Shown: positions 1 through 8,718 of the stretch, piece by piece
Layout: each line of letters starts with the position of its first letter
Numbering within the stretch: the first letter of the stretch is position 1
Assembly: GCA_943333125.1 (NCBI GenBank)
Contig: CALQSB010000015.1
Coordinates: forward strand, 1 to 61,961
Direction: 5' to 3'
Source of the DNA: Chitinophaga pinensis
GTDB lineage: Bacteria; Bacteroidota; Bacteroidia; Chitinophagales; Chitinophagaceae
Length of the DNA stretch: 61,961 nucleotides
Position numbers and translations under genes: made by a program
The notes under the pieces: model-generated
What the model was told of the DNA's origin: nothing
Database searches by the model: none
The model's input: only the letters and a program-made list of their open reading frames with translations

Positions 1-2004
1 CATAACGCAGTTGGCGGAACAGCATTAACAACAGCAACAACAGCAACAGTTACCTATACTACTCCTGTAACAAGTGCAAGTGATAGTACATATTATGTGG
101 CCACTAAATCAACTTCGGGTTGCTTCTCTGCAAGAACTGCGGTATTGGCTAAGGTTCTTACATTACCAGTAACTCCAGTAACATCAGGAACTTCAAGATG
201 TGGAGCCGGAACAGTTACGGTATCAGCCATTCCAGGTGCAGGAGAAACCATAAACTGGTACAGCGCAGCTACTGCCGGTACATTATTAGCAACTTCATCT
301 AATACCTATTCTCCGGTTAGTATTTCTGCTACAACAACCTACTATGCAGAAGCAACTAATGGTACCTGTAACTCAGTAAGATCTGCTGCAGTAGCAACAG
401 TAAATGCATTGCCGGCAGTATCAGTAGGTGTACCTACTTCAAGATGCGGCGCAGGAGCAGTTACTGTATCTGCAACTCCATTAACGGGTATGACCATAGA
501 CTGGTATTCTGCATCAACAGCTGGTACATTATTGTTGTCTGGTTCTAATAGTTATACAACCACTATTACTGCTACAACTTCTTTCTACGCAGCAACCAGA
601 AACTTAACAACAGGTTGTGTATCTGCAACACGTACAGCAGTAGCCGCAACATTAAATGCCTTACCTGCAACAGTAGCCACTGTTACAGCAGCATCAAGAT
701 GCGGTACAGATACAGCAACATTAAAAGCAACAGCCGCTGCGAGTACAACAATCGACTGGTATGCTGATACACTGAGAACATCATTGATTCAAAGTGGAAC
801 TGTAACCGGAGTGAATTCTTATTTAACTCCAGTAACATCTTCAACAACCACATACTGGGTTGTAGGAAGAAACCTTACGACTGGTTGTGTGTCAGCAGCA
901 AGTAAACCTGTTGCATTAACCATCAATGCGGTTCCTGGTTTACCAACAGTAAATACTACTCAATCAAGATGTGGAACAGGTTCAATCATATTGACTGCAA
1001 CTGCTCCAACAGGATCAGCAGTATGGTTCCGTGATGCAACAATATCAACTGCATTAACAACAGCTACAACAGCAACAGTTACTTATACTACTCCTGTAAC
1101 AAGTGCAAACGATAGCACATACTATGTATCAACTAAATCAACTGCAGGTTGCTTCTCTGCAAGAACTGCGGTATTAGCTAAGATCAATGCAGTTCCTGCT
1201 GCTCCAACTACATCAGGAACGTCTGTTTGTGGTATATCAAGAGCAACAGTATCTGCTTCTACAACAGTAACTGATGGTACTATCGATTGGTACTCTGCAA
1301 CAACAGCTGGTACATTATTAAGAAGCAATTCACTGACTTTTGATTCATTGATTTCTGCAACTAAAACATTCTATGCATTAACAAGAGTAACTACTACAGG
1401 ATGTTTATCTGCTACAAGAACAGCAGCCGTTGCAACATATATCGCTTTATTAGCAGCACCAACAACATTAACAGGTACTACCAGTATTTGTCCTATCGTT
1501 GGAACTACAACAGGCGCAACTTATACAGCAACTGCTGTTACCGGTGCAGTTTCATATCAGTGGACAATACCTGCAGGTGCAGTTTTGGACAGTGGCAGCA
1601 ATGGATTAAAAATAAAAATACATTTCGTAACGGCAGGTCCTGTTGACAGTATTTATGTACAGGCAGTAGCAACTACCGGTTGTTCAGGAACTAAGAAAGT
1701 TCTCAAACTGGTAACAACAAGTTGTGTTACTTTAGCAGTAAAACCAACAATAAGTGCTGCAGAATTAATGAGCGTAAATGTATTCCCTAATCCAACTACA
1801 AGCAGCTTTAATGTACGTGTAGTTACTGCCGGAAAAGAAGTAATTACGGCACGCATTTATGATGTACAGGGAAGATTCATCAAATCAGTAATAATTAATC
1901 CTTACGAAACCATAAATATAGGATCCGAGTTAAAAGCCGGTACTTATATGGTTGAAGTTAGACAAGGGAAGAACTTGAAAACAACAAGAGTGTTGAAGTT
2001 CTAA
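1..2004 (+). CDS. T9SS-exported Ig-like repeat protein, 5' end outside window
   Basis: The reading frame is open from base 1, so this is the C-terminal part (about 667 residues) of a longer secreted protein. It consists of repeats of about 75-90 residues, each beginning with SRCG or a close variant and carrying a (I/T)DWYSA motif and a late TTGC motif. This is the pattern of the Bacteroidetes Ig-like domains found next to CHU_C sorting domains. The last 85 residues are a type A type IX secretion sorting domain: VFPNPTTSSF, then a GTYMVEV segment and a final KTTRVLKF. Known members are exported through the outer membrane by T9SS and fixed to the surface or released. The function is probably adhesion or structural, but no catalytic domain is visible. 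The repeats are also alike at DNA level (1-160 against 1035-1195). A good terminator follows. Confidence 0.85.
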   Translation, partial: HNAVGGTALTTATTATVTYTTPVTSASDSTYYVATKSTSGCFSARTAVLAKVLTLPVTPVTSGTSRCGAGTVTVSAIPGAGETINWYSAATAGTLLATSSNTYSPVSISATTTYYAEATNGTCNSVRSAAVATVNALPAVSVGVPTSRCGAGAVTVSATPLTGMTIDWYSASTAGTLLLSGSNSYTTTITATTSFYAATRNLTTGCVSATRTAVAATLNALPATVATVTAASRCGTDTATLKATAAASTTIDWYADTLRTSLIQSGTVTGVNSYLTPVTSSTTTYWVVGRNLTTGCVSAASKPVALTINAVPGLPTVNTTQSRCGTGSIILTATAPTGSAVWFRDATISTALTTATTATVTYTTPVTSANDSTYYVSTKSTAGCFSARTAVLAKINAVPAAPTTSGTSVCGISRATVSASTTVTDGTIDWYSATTAGTLLRSNSLTFDSLISATKTFYALTRVTTTGCLSATRTAAVATYIALLAAPTTLTGTTSICPIVGTTTGATYTATAVTGAVSYQWTIPAGAVLDSGSNGLKIKIHFVTAGPVDSIYVQAVATTGCSGTKKVLKLVTTSCVTLAVKPTISAAELMSVNVFPNPTTSSFNVRVVTAGKEVITARIYDVQGRFIKSVIINPYETINIGSELKAGTYMVEVRQGKNLKTTRVLKF

Positions 2005-2028
2005 ATCCTGTCTCAATGAAATAACAAG

Positions 2029-2058
2029 GCCCATTCCTTTTTAGGAATGGGTCTTTAT
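2029..2058 (+). terminator. Rho-independent terminator after the Ig-like repeat gene
   Basis: A 9-bp stem (CCCATTCCT at 2030-2038 with AGGAATGGG at 2043-2051) has a TTTT loop and is followed by the T-rich run TCTTTATTTT. It lies 25 nt after the stop codon. Confidence 0.85.
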
Positions 2059-2070
2059 TTTGGAATGATT

Positions 2071-2109
2071 GTTAAATCCGGGTTAAACAAAAAATATGCT
2101 TTGTTAAAC
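2071..2109 (+). promoter_or_regulatory. Candidate operator: direct repeats before the CarH-like gene
   Basis: GTTAAA(C/T) occurs three times in the same orientation at 2071, 2082 and 2103, with steps of 11 and 21 bp, i.e. about one and two DNA turns. The last copy overlaps a possible -33 TTTG (2100-2103). A weak -7-like TTAATTTG lies at 2120-2127; its 16-nt spacing is short for this phylum. CarH-type MerR regulators are known to bind 11-bp-spaced direct repeats overlapping the -35 region, so autoregulation is plausible. The operator role is inferred. Confidence 0.4.
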
Positions 2110-2151
2110 TTTTTATCCATTAATTTGTATTAGTAGTTCAAATTTCATTCA

Positions 2152-3030
2152 ATGAATACATTTACGATAAAAGATCTCGAGAACCTTTCTGGTATCAAGG
2201 CTCATACCTTAAGAATCTGGGAGCAGCGATACAGTTTTCTTAAACCCAGCCGTACTTTAACCAAAATCAGATATTATTCAAACGAAGAACTCAAAACGAT
2301 ATTGAACATTGCCTTGCTTAATAAATATGGATATAAAATCTCTCATATCGACAAAATGGACAGTGCTGAGATTAAAGAGAAAATCCTGAAATTAAACCAA
2401 AGCGAAGCACAGCAGGAGCGTATTGTGAACGAATTAGTGCAACATATGGTAGATCTTGATACTGTTGAATTTGAAAACAAAATAAGCGATAATATTTCTT
2501 CCAGAGGAATTGAACTCACCATAACTCAGATTATTTTCAATTATATGGAAAAAATTGGAATGTTATGGATAACCAATCACATTAATCCCGCTCAGGAACA
2601 TCTAGTTACCAATATCATTCGTCAAAAACTCATTGTGGGTATTGAAGGAGTTTCAACACCGCTGAAAACTAATAAAACTGTTTTACTCTTCCTTCCTGAA
2701 TCCGAATATCACGAACTAGGCCTCCTATTTATGAGTTTTTTACTCAAAAGCCGAGGTATTAATGTTATTTACCTGGGATGTAATGTTCCTTTGGCTGATG
2801 TGGGCTATGTAGTAAAATTAAAAAAACCAGACTATTTATATTGTCATATTACTCGTCCCGGGCTTAATTTCAATTTTGTGAAGTTCCTGAACAATATTTC
2901 TAAGAATATTCCTGAAACCCCATGTGTAATTTCGGGGCAACTGACTCAGCAACACGAAAATCCAAATTTCTCTCACATAGTATTTAAAAAAAATCTTGCA
3001 CAGGTAATGGAGTTTATCGGAAGTCTGTAG
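2152..3030 (+). CDS. CarH/LitR-like MerR regulator with cobalamin-binding domain
   Basis: Residues 4-70 form a MerR winged helix (FTIKDLENLSGIKAHTLRIWE, then an RYYS wing). Residues 90-170 look like the helical cobalamin cap and 175-292 the Rossmann B12-binding fold. Two diagnostic features of B12 photoreceptors are intact: W139 followed by nine residues and E149-H150 (the W-x9-EH light-sensing motif), and E185-x-H187-x-x-G190, where the His is the lower axial ligand. Known CarH/LitR proteins bind adenosylcobalamin, tetramerise on DNA in the dark, repress carotenoid genes and release DNA on illumination. The gene sits directly before an ECF sigma factor and the crt operon, in the same direction, which fits light control of pigment synthesis. 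Many Bacteroidetes homologues are annotated only as MerR family. Photochemistry here is inferred from motifs. Confidence 0.88.
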   Translation: MNTFTIKDLENLSGIKAHTLRIWEQRYSFLKPSRTLTKIRYYSNEELKTILNIALLNKYGYKISHIDKMDSAEIKEKILKLNQSEAQQERIVNELVQHMVDLDTVEFENKISDNISSRGIELTITQIIFNYMEKIGMLWITNHINPAQEHLVTNIIRQKLIVGIEGVSTPLKTNKTVLLFLPESEYHELGLLFMSFLLKSRGINVIYLGCNVPLADVGYVVKLKKPDYLYCHITRPGLNFNFVKFLNNISKNIPETPCVISGQLTQQHENPNFSHIVFKKNLAQVMEFIGSL

Positions 3031-3060
3031 AAGAAAAAACAAAAATTATTAAACAAAATA

Positions 3061-3092
3061 TTGTCCCTTCTCGGATTTATTGTTTAGCTTTG
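3061..3092 (+). promoter_or_regulatory. Promoter of the sigma factor-crt operon
   Basis: TTG (3061-3063), 21 nt, then TAGCTTTG (3085-3092) is an exact match to the Bacteroidetes consensus TTG/TAnnTTTG. It lies after the end of the regulator gene and predicts transcription starting near 3099. This rules out an upstream in-frame ATG at 3080 and fixes the start of the sigma gene at 3113. TTAAAC-type words also flank it (3049-3054, 3105-3110, inverted at 3081-3086), possible contacts for the upstream regulator. Confidence 0.75.
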
Positions 3093-3112
3093 AACTACTA
3101 AAAGTTAAACAA

Positions 3113-3613
3113 ATGTCTGCTAAAGAATTCGAAAGCCTCCTCGTTGAAAATGTTGATTTTTTAAAACCTTTTGCTTTTACACTCACTAGAGATATTGAAA
3201 CAGCAAAAGATCTTACTCAGGAAACATTATACAGGGCGCTTGCCAATAGAGAAAAATATCATGTAGGTACCAATGTAAAAGGTTGGATGTACACGATAAT
3301 GAGAAATATTTTCATTAATAATTATCGCAGAAAAGCCAGACAAAACGTAATCTTCGACAATACACCAAATGATTTTTTAATTGATTACAATCAATCCACA
3401 GTTACCAACCTTGCAGAATCGAGAATAAAATTGAAAGAAATCGAATCTGCTGTTGAGCGACTTCCCGAAACCTTCAAGCTTCCTTTTGTATTGTATTTTG
3501 AAGGTTATAAATACAATGAAATCTCTGACTATCTTAGTGAACCATTAGGAACCATTAAAAGCAGAATACACTTTGCCCGAAAATTATTGAAATCGGAATT
3601 AACCAGACATTAA
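3113..3613 (+). CDS. ECF-type RNA polymerase sigma factor of the carotenoid locus
   Basis: This is a 166-residue sigma-70 family protein with region 2 at about residues 10-80 (the DLTQETLYRAL helix and the GWMYTIMRN segment) and region 4 at about 110-160 (RLPETFKLPFVLY, then a helix-turn-helix ending GTIKSRIHFAR). Two-domain architecture and size are those of ECF sigma factors. The start at 3113 is chosen because a consensus promoter occupies 3061-3092. It is transcribed with the crt genes (43 nt to crtI). No anti-sigma factor gene is adjacent. In Streptomyces the pair LitR (B12 MerR regulator) and LitS (ECF sigma) drives light-induced carotenoid genes; the same gene types side by side here suggest a comparable relay, which is inference. 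Confidence 0.85.
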   Translation: MSAKEFESLLVENVDFLKPFAFTLTRDIETAKDLTQETLYRALANREKYHVGTNVKGWMYTIMRNIFINNYRRKARQNVIFDNTPNDFLIDYNQSTVTNLAESRIKLKEIESAVERLPETFKLPFVLYFEGYKYNEISDYLSEPLGTIKSRIHFARKLLKSELTRH

Positions 3614-3656
3614 TTAAATCATCATCTTCATTATCTTTATTAACTAACTTTCAAAA

Positions 3657-5135
3657 GTGAAAAAAGCAGTTATCATTGGAAGTGGTTTTGCCGGAATGTC
3701 TGCAGCTTCATTCATGGCTAAAGCGGGTTGGGATGTAACCGTACTCGAGAAATTATCTATGCCCGGTGGTCGGGGAAGGAAATATAGGGAAGACGGTTTT
3801 ACTTTTGATATGGGACCAAGCTGGTATTGGATGCCTGATGTTTTTGAAAGATATTTTAATTGTTTCGATAAAAAAGTTTCTGATTATTATGAGCTCATCA
3901 GATTAGATCCTTCTTACAGAGTTTATTATCCTGATGGTCCGGTAGATATTCCAGCCAATTACACGGAGCTAAAAAATTTATTCGAAAGTATTGAAAAAGG
4001 TAGTGGCGAAAAATTAGATACTTTTCTTAAAGAAGCACATTATAAATATGAAGTCGGTATTAATAAACTCGTTCATAAACCCGGACAAAGTGTAACTGAA
4101 TTTTTGGATGTAGATCTTGCAAAAGGCTTATTGAAACTGGATGTATTTACTTCTATGAAAAAACATATAAGCAAGTATTTCAAAAACCCGAAACTGGTTA
4201 TGCTGATGGAATTTCCGGTTTTGTTTTTAGGTGCATTGCCTGCAGATATTCCTGCTTTGTATAGCCTGATGAATTATGCAGATATAAAATTAGGAACCTG
4301 GTATCCTCAGGGCGGAATGTATAATATTGCTGATGCTATGTATAAACTTGCAGTAGAATTAGGGGTAAAATTTCGATTCAACTGTGATGTAAATAAAATT
4401 AATGTTACCAACGGCAAGGCAGAAAGTATTTTGGCTAAAGAAAATAACGAAGACCTTATTTTTAAAGCCGATGTTGTGATTGGAGGAGCCGATTACCACT
4501 TTATAGAAAATAAATTATTACAACCCAACCACAGAACATACTCGGATAATTACTGGCAAAAGAGAGTTATGGCTCCGTCTTGTTTATTATATTACATCGG
4601 GTTAAACAAGAGGCTGAAGAATGTAACGCATCATTCGTTATTTTTTGATGTTGATTTTGAAAAACATGGTGCCGAAATTTATGCTGATCCACAGTGGCCA
4701 ACTGAACCTTTGTTTTATGTAAGTGTTCCTTCGGTTACTGATGATTCTGTTGCTCCTCAAGGCTGTGAAAATTTATTTTTTCTCATTCCCGTTGCAGCAG
4801 GTTTATCAGAAGACACCGAAGAGAAAAGAGAACAATATTTTAAAATGATTGTTAGCCGTTTTGAGAAATTTACAGGGCAAGAGATTGTACATTCCATTAT
4901 CTATAAAAAATCGTATTCCATATCCGAATTCAAACAAGATTACAATGCCTTTAAAGGTAATGCGTATGGTTTGGCTAACACGTTGATGCAAACATCAATC
5001 TTAAAGCCTTCGCTCAAAAGTAAAAAAGTAAGCAATCTTTTTTATACGGGTCAGCTTACCGTACCTGGTCCGGGTGTACCTCCTTCTTTGATAAGCGGAG
5101 AAGTGGTTTCAAAAGAAATTTTAAAAAGTTTTTAA
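3657..5135 (+). CDS. crtI: Phytoene desaturase (lycopene-forming)
   Basis: The 492-residue FAD-dependent desaturase converts phytoene to lycopene at the membrane. Residues 4-20 carry the dinucleotide-binding motif (VIIGSGFAGMSAA) followed by E31 and PGGRGRKY. The C-terminus has the family signature FYTGQLTVPGPGVPPSLISG near residues 459-480. The start is GTG at 3657; an ATG-free 43-nt gap separates it from the sigma factor gene, so the two are probably co-transcribed. crtB follows after 9 nt. The VPGPGVPP signature distinguishes it from the second desaturase-like gene of this cluster at 6534, which has VHPGGGIPL instead. Confidence 0.93.
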   Translation: MKKAVIIGSGFAGMSAASFMAKAGWDVTVLEKLSMPGGRGRKYREDGFTFDMGPSWYWMPDVFERYFNCFDKKVSDYYELIRLDPSYRVYYPDGPVDIPANYTELKNLFESIEKGSGEKLDTFLKEAHYKYEVGINKLVHKPGQSVTEFLDVDLAKGLLKLDVFTSMKKHISKYFKNPKLVMLMEFPVLFLGALPADIPALYSLMNYADIKLGTWYPQGGMYNIADAMYKLAVELGVKFRFNCDVNKINVTNGKAESILAKENNEDLIFKADVVIGGADYHFIENKLLQPNHRTYSDNYWQKRVMAPSCLLYYIGLNKRLKNVTHHSLFFDVDFEKHGAEIYADPQWPTEPLFYVSVPSVTDDSVAPQGCENLFFLIPVAAGLSEDTEEKREQYFKMIVSRFEKFTGQEIVHSIIYKKSYSISEFKQDYNAFKGNAYGLANTLMQTSILKPSLKSKKVSNLFYTGQLTVPGPGVPPSLISGEVVSKEILKSF

Positions 5136-5144
5136 TATTCAATT

Positions 5145-5984
5145 ATGATGATGCAGCTTTTTCATGAGGTTAGCAGTGATTGCAGCAAATTGACTACAGA
5201 GAGATACAGTACTTCTTTCAGCAGCGCAATTCGTTTGCTTAATAAAAACTTGCGAACACCTATTTATCATATTTATGGATTTGTTCGTTTTGCTGATGAG
5301 ATCGTTGATACTTTTCATGATTTTGATAAAGAAGAATTGCTCAGAGAGTTTAAAAAAGAAACTTACGATGCTTTTAACAGAGGGATTAGTTTAAATCCAA
5401 TTCTTAATAGTTTTCAGCAGGTTGTTAATAAATATAATATAGACCATCATCTGGTGGATGCTTTTTTTAAAAGCATGGAATCTGATTTGAATAAATACAA
5501 TTATGATACAGAAGGATACAAAGAGTATATCTATGGAAGTGCCGAGGTAGTTGGATTGATGTGTCTCTTTGTATTTTGTGATGGCAATAAAGAAATGTAT
5601 CTTAAATTAAAACCCTATGCAATGGCGTTGGGTTCTGCTTTTCAGAAAGTAAATTTTCTGAGAGATATAAAAGCAGATTCTGAAAATTTAAAAAGAGTGT
5701 ACTTTCCCGGAGTAGATTTTAAAAACTTTACTTCTGAAATGAAAGCTTCAATTGAAAAAGATATTGAAGCTGATTTCAAAATTGCTTATGAAGGAATCTT
5801 GCTCTTGCCTGAAAATTCGCGTTTTGGTGTTTACGTGGCTTACAAGTATTATTTATCCTTATTCAAAAAAATAAAAATAATTCAAGCTGCCACGTTGTTG
5901 AATGAGAGAATCCGCATTCCTAATTATTCCAAAGCATTAATTATAATGAGAGCAGGTTTGAGAAGTCGGCTGAATATTTTATAA
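5145..5984 (+). CDS. crtB: Phytoene synthase
   Basis: A 279-residue trans-isoprenyl diphosphate synthase (head-to-head) that condenses two geranylgeranyl diphosphates into phytoene. Both aspartate-rich motifs are present: FADEIVDTF near residue 48 and NFLRDIKAD near residue 170, which bind the diphosphates through magnesium. SCSKLTTERYSTSF-like residues at the N-terminus are also typical of the family. Three successive ATG codons (5145, 5148, 5151) make the exact start uncertain by two residues. It lies between crtI and idi with gaps of 9 and 15 nt. No geranylgeranyl diphosphate synthase gene (crtE) is in the window, so the substrate must come from a gene elsewhere. Confidence 0.93.
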   Translation: MMMQLFHEVSSDCSKLTTERYSTSFSSAIRLLNKNLRTPIYHIYGFVRFADEIVDTFHDFDKEELLREFKKETYDAFNRGISLNPILNSFQQVVNKYNIDHHLVDAFFKSMESDLNKYNYDTEGYKEYIYGSAEVVGLMCLFVFCDGNKEMYLKLKPYAMALGSAFQKVNFLRDIKADSENLKRVYFPGVDFKNFTSEMKASIEKDIEADFKIAYEGILLLPENSRFGVYVAYKYYLSLFKKIKIIQAATLLNERIRIPNYSKALIIMRAGLRSRLNIL

Positions 5985-5999
5985 TAAAAAAGTATCAAA

Positions 6000-6524
6000 G
6001 TGATTACAGAAGTTATATTGGTAAATGAACAGGACGAGGCGATAGGTAAGATGGAGAAATTATCTGCACACAGAACGGGTTTACTGCATCGCGCTTTCAG
6101 TATATTTATTTTCAATACCAAAGGAGAAATGTTGCTACATCAAAGAGCTGCTAATAAATACCATAGCCCGAACCTTTGGACCAACGCCTGTTGCAGCCAT
6201 CCTATGCCTGGAGAAGAAACTATTAATGCCGCTCACCGAAGGCTCCGGGAAGAATTGGGTTTTGATACAATTCTCGAACACGCATTTAGTTTTATTTATA
6301 ATACACCATTTGACAACGGGCTTACAGAACACGAACTGGATCATGTTTTTGTTGGTGTTTATGACGGCCCTGTTAATCCCAATGAAGCTGAAGTAAAAGA
6401 CTTTTGTTACATGAAAATGGATGCTATCAAAGACAGCCTGAACAGACATCAACATAAATATACTTCATGGTTTACCATTGCTTTTCCTAAATTGGAGACA
6501 CATCTGGAAATGAAGTCTTTATAA
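6000..6524 (+). CDS. idi: Isopentenyl-diphosphate delta-isomerase, type I
   Basis: A 174-residue Nudix-fold isomerase interconverting IPP and DMAPP. The catalytic cysteine motif TNACCSHP (about residues 60-67), the Nudix-like HRRLREELGF helix and the second acidic motif ELDHVF are all present, with metal-ligand histidines in LSAHRTGLLHR. The start is GTG at 6000, 15 nt after crtB. Its place inside the crt operon suggests that precursor supply is raised together with pigment synthesis. The next gene starts 9 nt downstream. Confidence 0.93.
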   Translation: MITEVILVNEQDEAIGKMEKLSAHRTGLLHRAFSIFIFNTKGEMLLHQRAANKYHSPNLWTNACCSHPMPGEETINAAHRRLREELGFDTILEHAFSFIYNTPFDNGLTEHELDHVFVGVYDGPVNPNEAEVKDFCYMKMDAIKDSLNRHQHKYTSWFTIAFPKLETHLEMKSL

Positions 6525-6533
6525 TTTAACATC

Positions 6534-8030
6534 ATGTCGGCTCCAAAAGCAATTATTATTGGCAGTGGAATTGCAGGACTTGCTTCTGCTATCCGCTTAG
6601 CTGTAGATGGATATGAAGTTAATGTATATGAAGCCAATGATTATCCCGGAGGCAAATTATCTGCATTTGAAAAAGATGGCTACCGTTTTGATGCTGGTCC
6701 TTCTTTATTTACACAACCTCAAAATATAGAAGAACTGTTTCAATGTGCTGATGAGCCGATTGAAAATTATTTCAAATACCATACTGTTGAAACGGTATGT
6801 CATTATTTTTTTGAAAACGGAAAAAAACTAAAAACATTTGCAGATAAAAATAAATTAGCCAAATCGTTTTCAGAGCAACTCGGTGAATCTCCTCAAGCAG
6901 TGATTGATTATTTAAACAAAGCCGAAAAACTATATGATAATGTCGGAACGGTTTTTTTAAATCATTCTTTACACAAAAGAAAAACATGGTTTCATAAAAG
7001 AGTGCTCTATGCTTTAAAAACAATACGAATTCCATATTTGTTTGGCACCTTACATCAATATAATACTTCGAAATTCAAAACGTCGGAAGCTGTTCAGCTG
7101 TTTAACCGATTTGCCACTTACAATGGAAGCAATCCTTATAAAGCGCCTGGAATGCTGAGTTTGATTCCTCATCTGGAACAAAACCAGGGAACATATTATC
7201 CCGAAGGAGGAATGATCAGTATAACCAATTCTTTGTATAAACTTGCAAAAAAGAAAGGAGTGATTTTTCATTTCAATAATAAAGTAGACACAATTTTACA
7301 AAAGGATTCCAGGGTTAGCGGTGTAGTTGTTGGTGGCAATAATATTATGTCAGACATTGTGGTGAGCAACGGAGATGTCTATAATACTTACAGGTATTTA
7401 TTAAATCATCGAAAAAAGACAAAACAGATTTCGAAGTTAGAAAGGAGCAGCAGTGCTTTGATATTTTACTGGGGAATAAAGAAAGAATTTTCTGAACTTG
7501 GGCTGCATAATATTTTATTCAGTGCCGATTATCAAAATGAATTTGAACATATTTTTAATAAAAAAACGTTGAGTAATGATCCAACAATCTATATAAACAT
7601 TACTTCCAAAATGGAATCAAATCATGCTCCCGAAAATTGCGAAAACTGGTTTGTAATGATTAATGCGCCAACCAACGAAGGTCAGGATTGGAGTGCATTG
7701 GTGAAAGAAGCAAAAAAATCTATCATTAATAAACTGAACAGAATACTGAATACCGACATCAGTAATTTTATCGAATCTGAAACTATCATGGATCCTGTCT
7801 TGATTGAGCAAAAAACAGGTACATTTAAAGGCTCTTTATATGGCAGCAGTTCTAATTCGAAGTTTGCAGCATTTTTCAGACCAGCTAATTTTAATACTCA
7901 GGTAAAAGGTTTATATTTTTGTGGAGGAACGGTACATCCCGGAGGTGGAATTCCACTTTGTTTAAAGAGTGCTCAGATAACAGCTGCACTTATTAAATCA
8001 GACCATGCAAAACACAACAGAAAGAAATAA
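6534..8030 (+). CDS. crtD: CrtD-like hydroxycarotenoid 3,4-desaturase
   Basis: A 498-residue FAD-dependent carotenoid oxidoreductase with GSGIAGLASAIRL near the N-terminus and YPGGKLSAFEKDGYRFDAGPS. The C-terminal signature LYFCGGTVHPGGGIPLCLKS is that of CrtD rather than of CrtI. CrtD introduces the 3,4 double bond next to a tertiary hydroxyl on an acyclic psi end. This fits the next gene, a CruF-type hydratase whose start lies 26 bp inside this gene. A diapophytoene desaturase or a second phytoene desaturase is the alternative reading, less likely given the cruF partner. Confidence 0.82.
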   Translation: MSAPKAIIIGSGIAGLASAIRLAVDGYEVNVYEANDYPGGKLSAFEKDGYRFDAGPSLFTQPQNIEELFQCADEPIENYFKYHTVETVCHYFFENGKKLKTFADKNKLAKSFSEQLGESPQAVIDYLNKAEKLYDNVGTVFLNHSLHKRKTWFHKRVLYALKTIRIPYLFGTLHQYNTSKFKTSEAVQLFNRFATYNGSNPYKAPGMLSLIPHLEQNQGTYYPEGGMISITNSLYKLAKKKGVIFHFNNKVDTILQKDSRVSGVVVGGNNIMSDIVVSNGDVYNTYRYLLNHRKKTKQISKLERSSSALIFYWGIKKEFSELGLHNILFSADYQNEFEHIFNKKTLSNDPTIYINITSKMESNHAPENCENWFVMINAPTNEGQDWSALVKEAKKSIINKLNRILNTDISNFIESETIMDPVLIEQKTGTFKGSLYGSSSNSKFAAFFRPANFNTQVKGLYFCGGTVHPGGGIPLCLKSAQITAALIKSDHAKHNRKK

Positions 8031-8718
8031 TCTTTTTAGATATTCCAAATATCAGGCGGCAACTTTTATCGCGTTGTTGTTCCATGCTATTGGATTGGTT
8101 GGAATTTTATTTTTCAATAAAGAATTTTTCATCAACACTACAGGATTGAATTTGTTGTTGATGTTTGCCCTGATTATGTATACACAGCAAAACAAAAACT
8201 TACCTTTCTATATTTTTATTTTCATTGCATTCACTTTAGGTATTATAGTAGAATTAATCGGAACAGAAACAGGTTTGTTGTTTGGCAATTATGCGTATGG
8301 AAAAGCTTTAGGCCCGACAATAAAAAATGTTCCCTGGGTAATAGGAATCAACTGGTTCATGATTATATATTGTTGCGGAATAACCATGAAAACATTGTTA
8401 CACAAAATGATGAATGCTGTTTCTGCCGAAAATAAAATTTCTACACCGATGCTTAAGACGATTTCGGTTATTGTGGATGGCGCCACATTGGCGGTTGCTT
8501 TTGATTGGATGATGGAACCCGTAGCTATGAAATTAGGATACTGGAACTGGGTGTCTGGCGATATCGTGCCTATGTATAATTATGTTTGCTGGTTTGTTGT
8601 AAGCCTGTTGCTATTATTCATTTTTCATCATTTGAAATTTAATAAAGAAAATAAATTCGCAGTACATTTGTTATTGATACAGGCGATGTTTTTTTTGTTA
8701 TTAAGAACATTTTTATGA
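8005..8718 (+). CDS. cruF: Carotenoid 1,2-hydratase of CruF type
   Basis: A 237-residue polytopic membrane protein with about six to seven hydrophobic segments. The block ELIGTETGLLFGNYAYGKALGP (residues 82-103), followed by PWVIGINW, is characteristic of the CruF/DUF422 carotenoid biosynthesis family. CruF adds water across the psi end of lycopene or gamma-carotene to give a 1-hydroxy group. The gene begins 26 bp inside crtD and its last four bases overlap the crtZ start (ATGA), so all three are probably translationally coupled. No gene for a hydroxyl glycosyltransferase (cruG) is near, suggesting a free hydroxyl in the product. Confidence 0.85.
   Translation: MQNTTERNNLFRYSKYQAATFIALLFHAIGLVGILFFNKEFFINTTGLNLLLMFALIMYTQQNKNLPFYIFIFIAFTLGIIVELIGTETGLLFGNYAYGKALGPTIKNVPWVIGINWFMIIYCCGITMKTLLHKMMNAVSAENKISTPMLKTISVIVDGATLAVAFDWMMEPVAMKLGYWNWVSGDIVPMYNYVCWFVVSLLLLFIFHHLKFNKENKFAVHLLLIQAMFFLLLRTFL

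Noticed and set aside
3080..3112. N-terminal extension of the sigma factor from an ATG at 3080
   Set aside because: A consensus -7 box (TAGCTTTG, 3085-3092) lies inside it and transcription should start downstream; the extra residues are not sigma-like.
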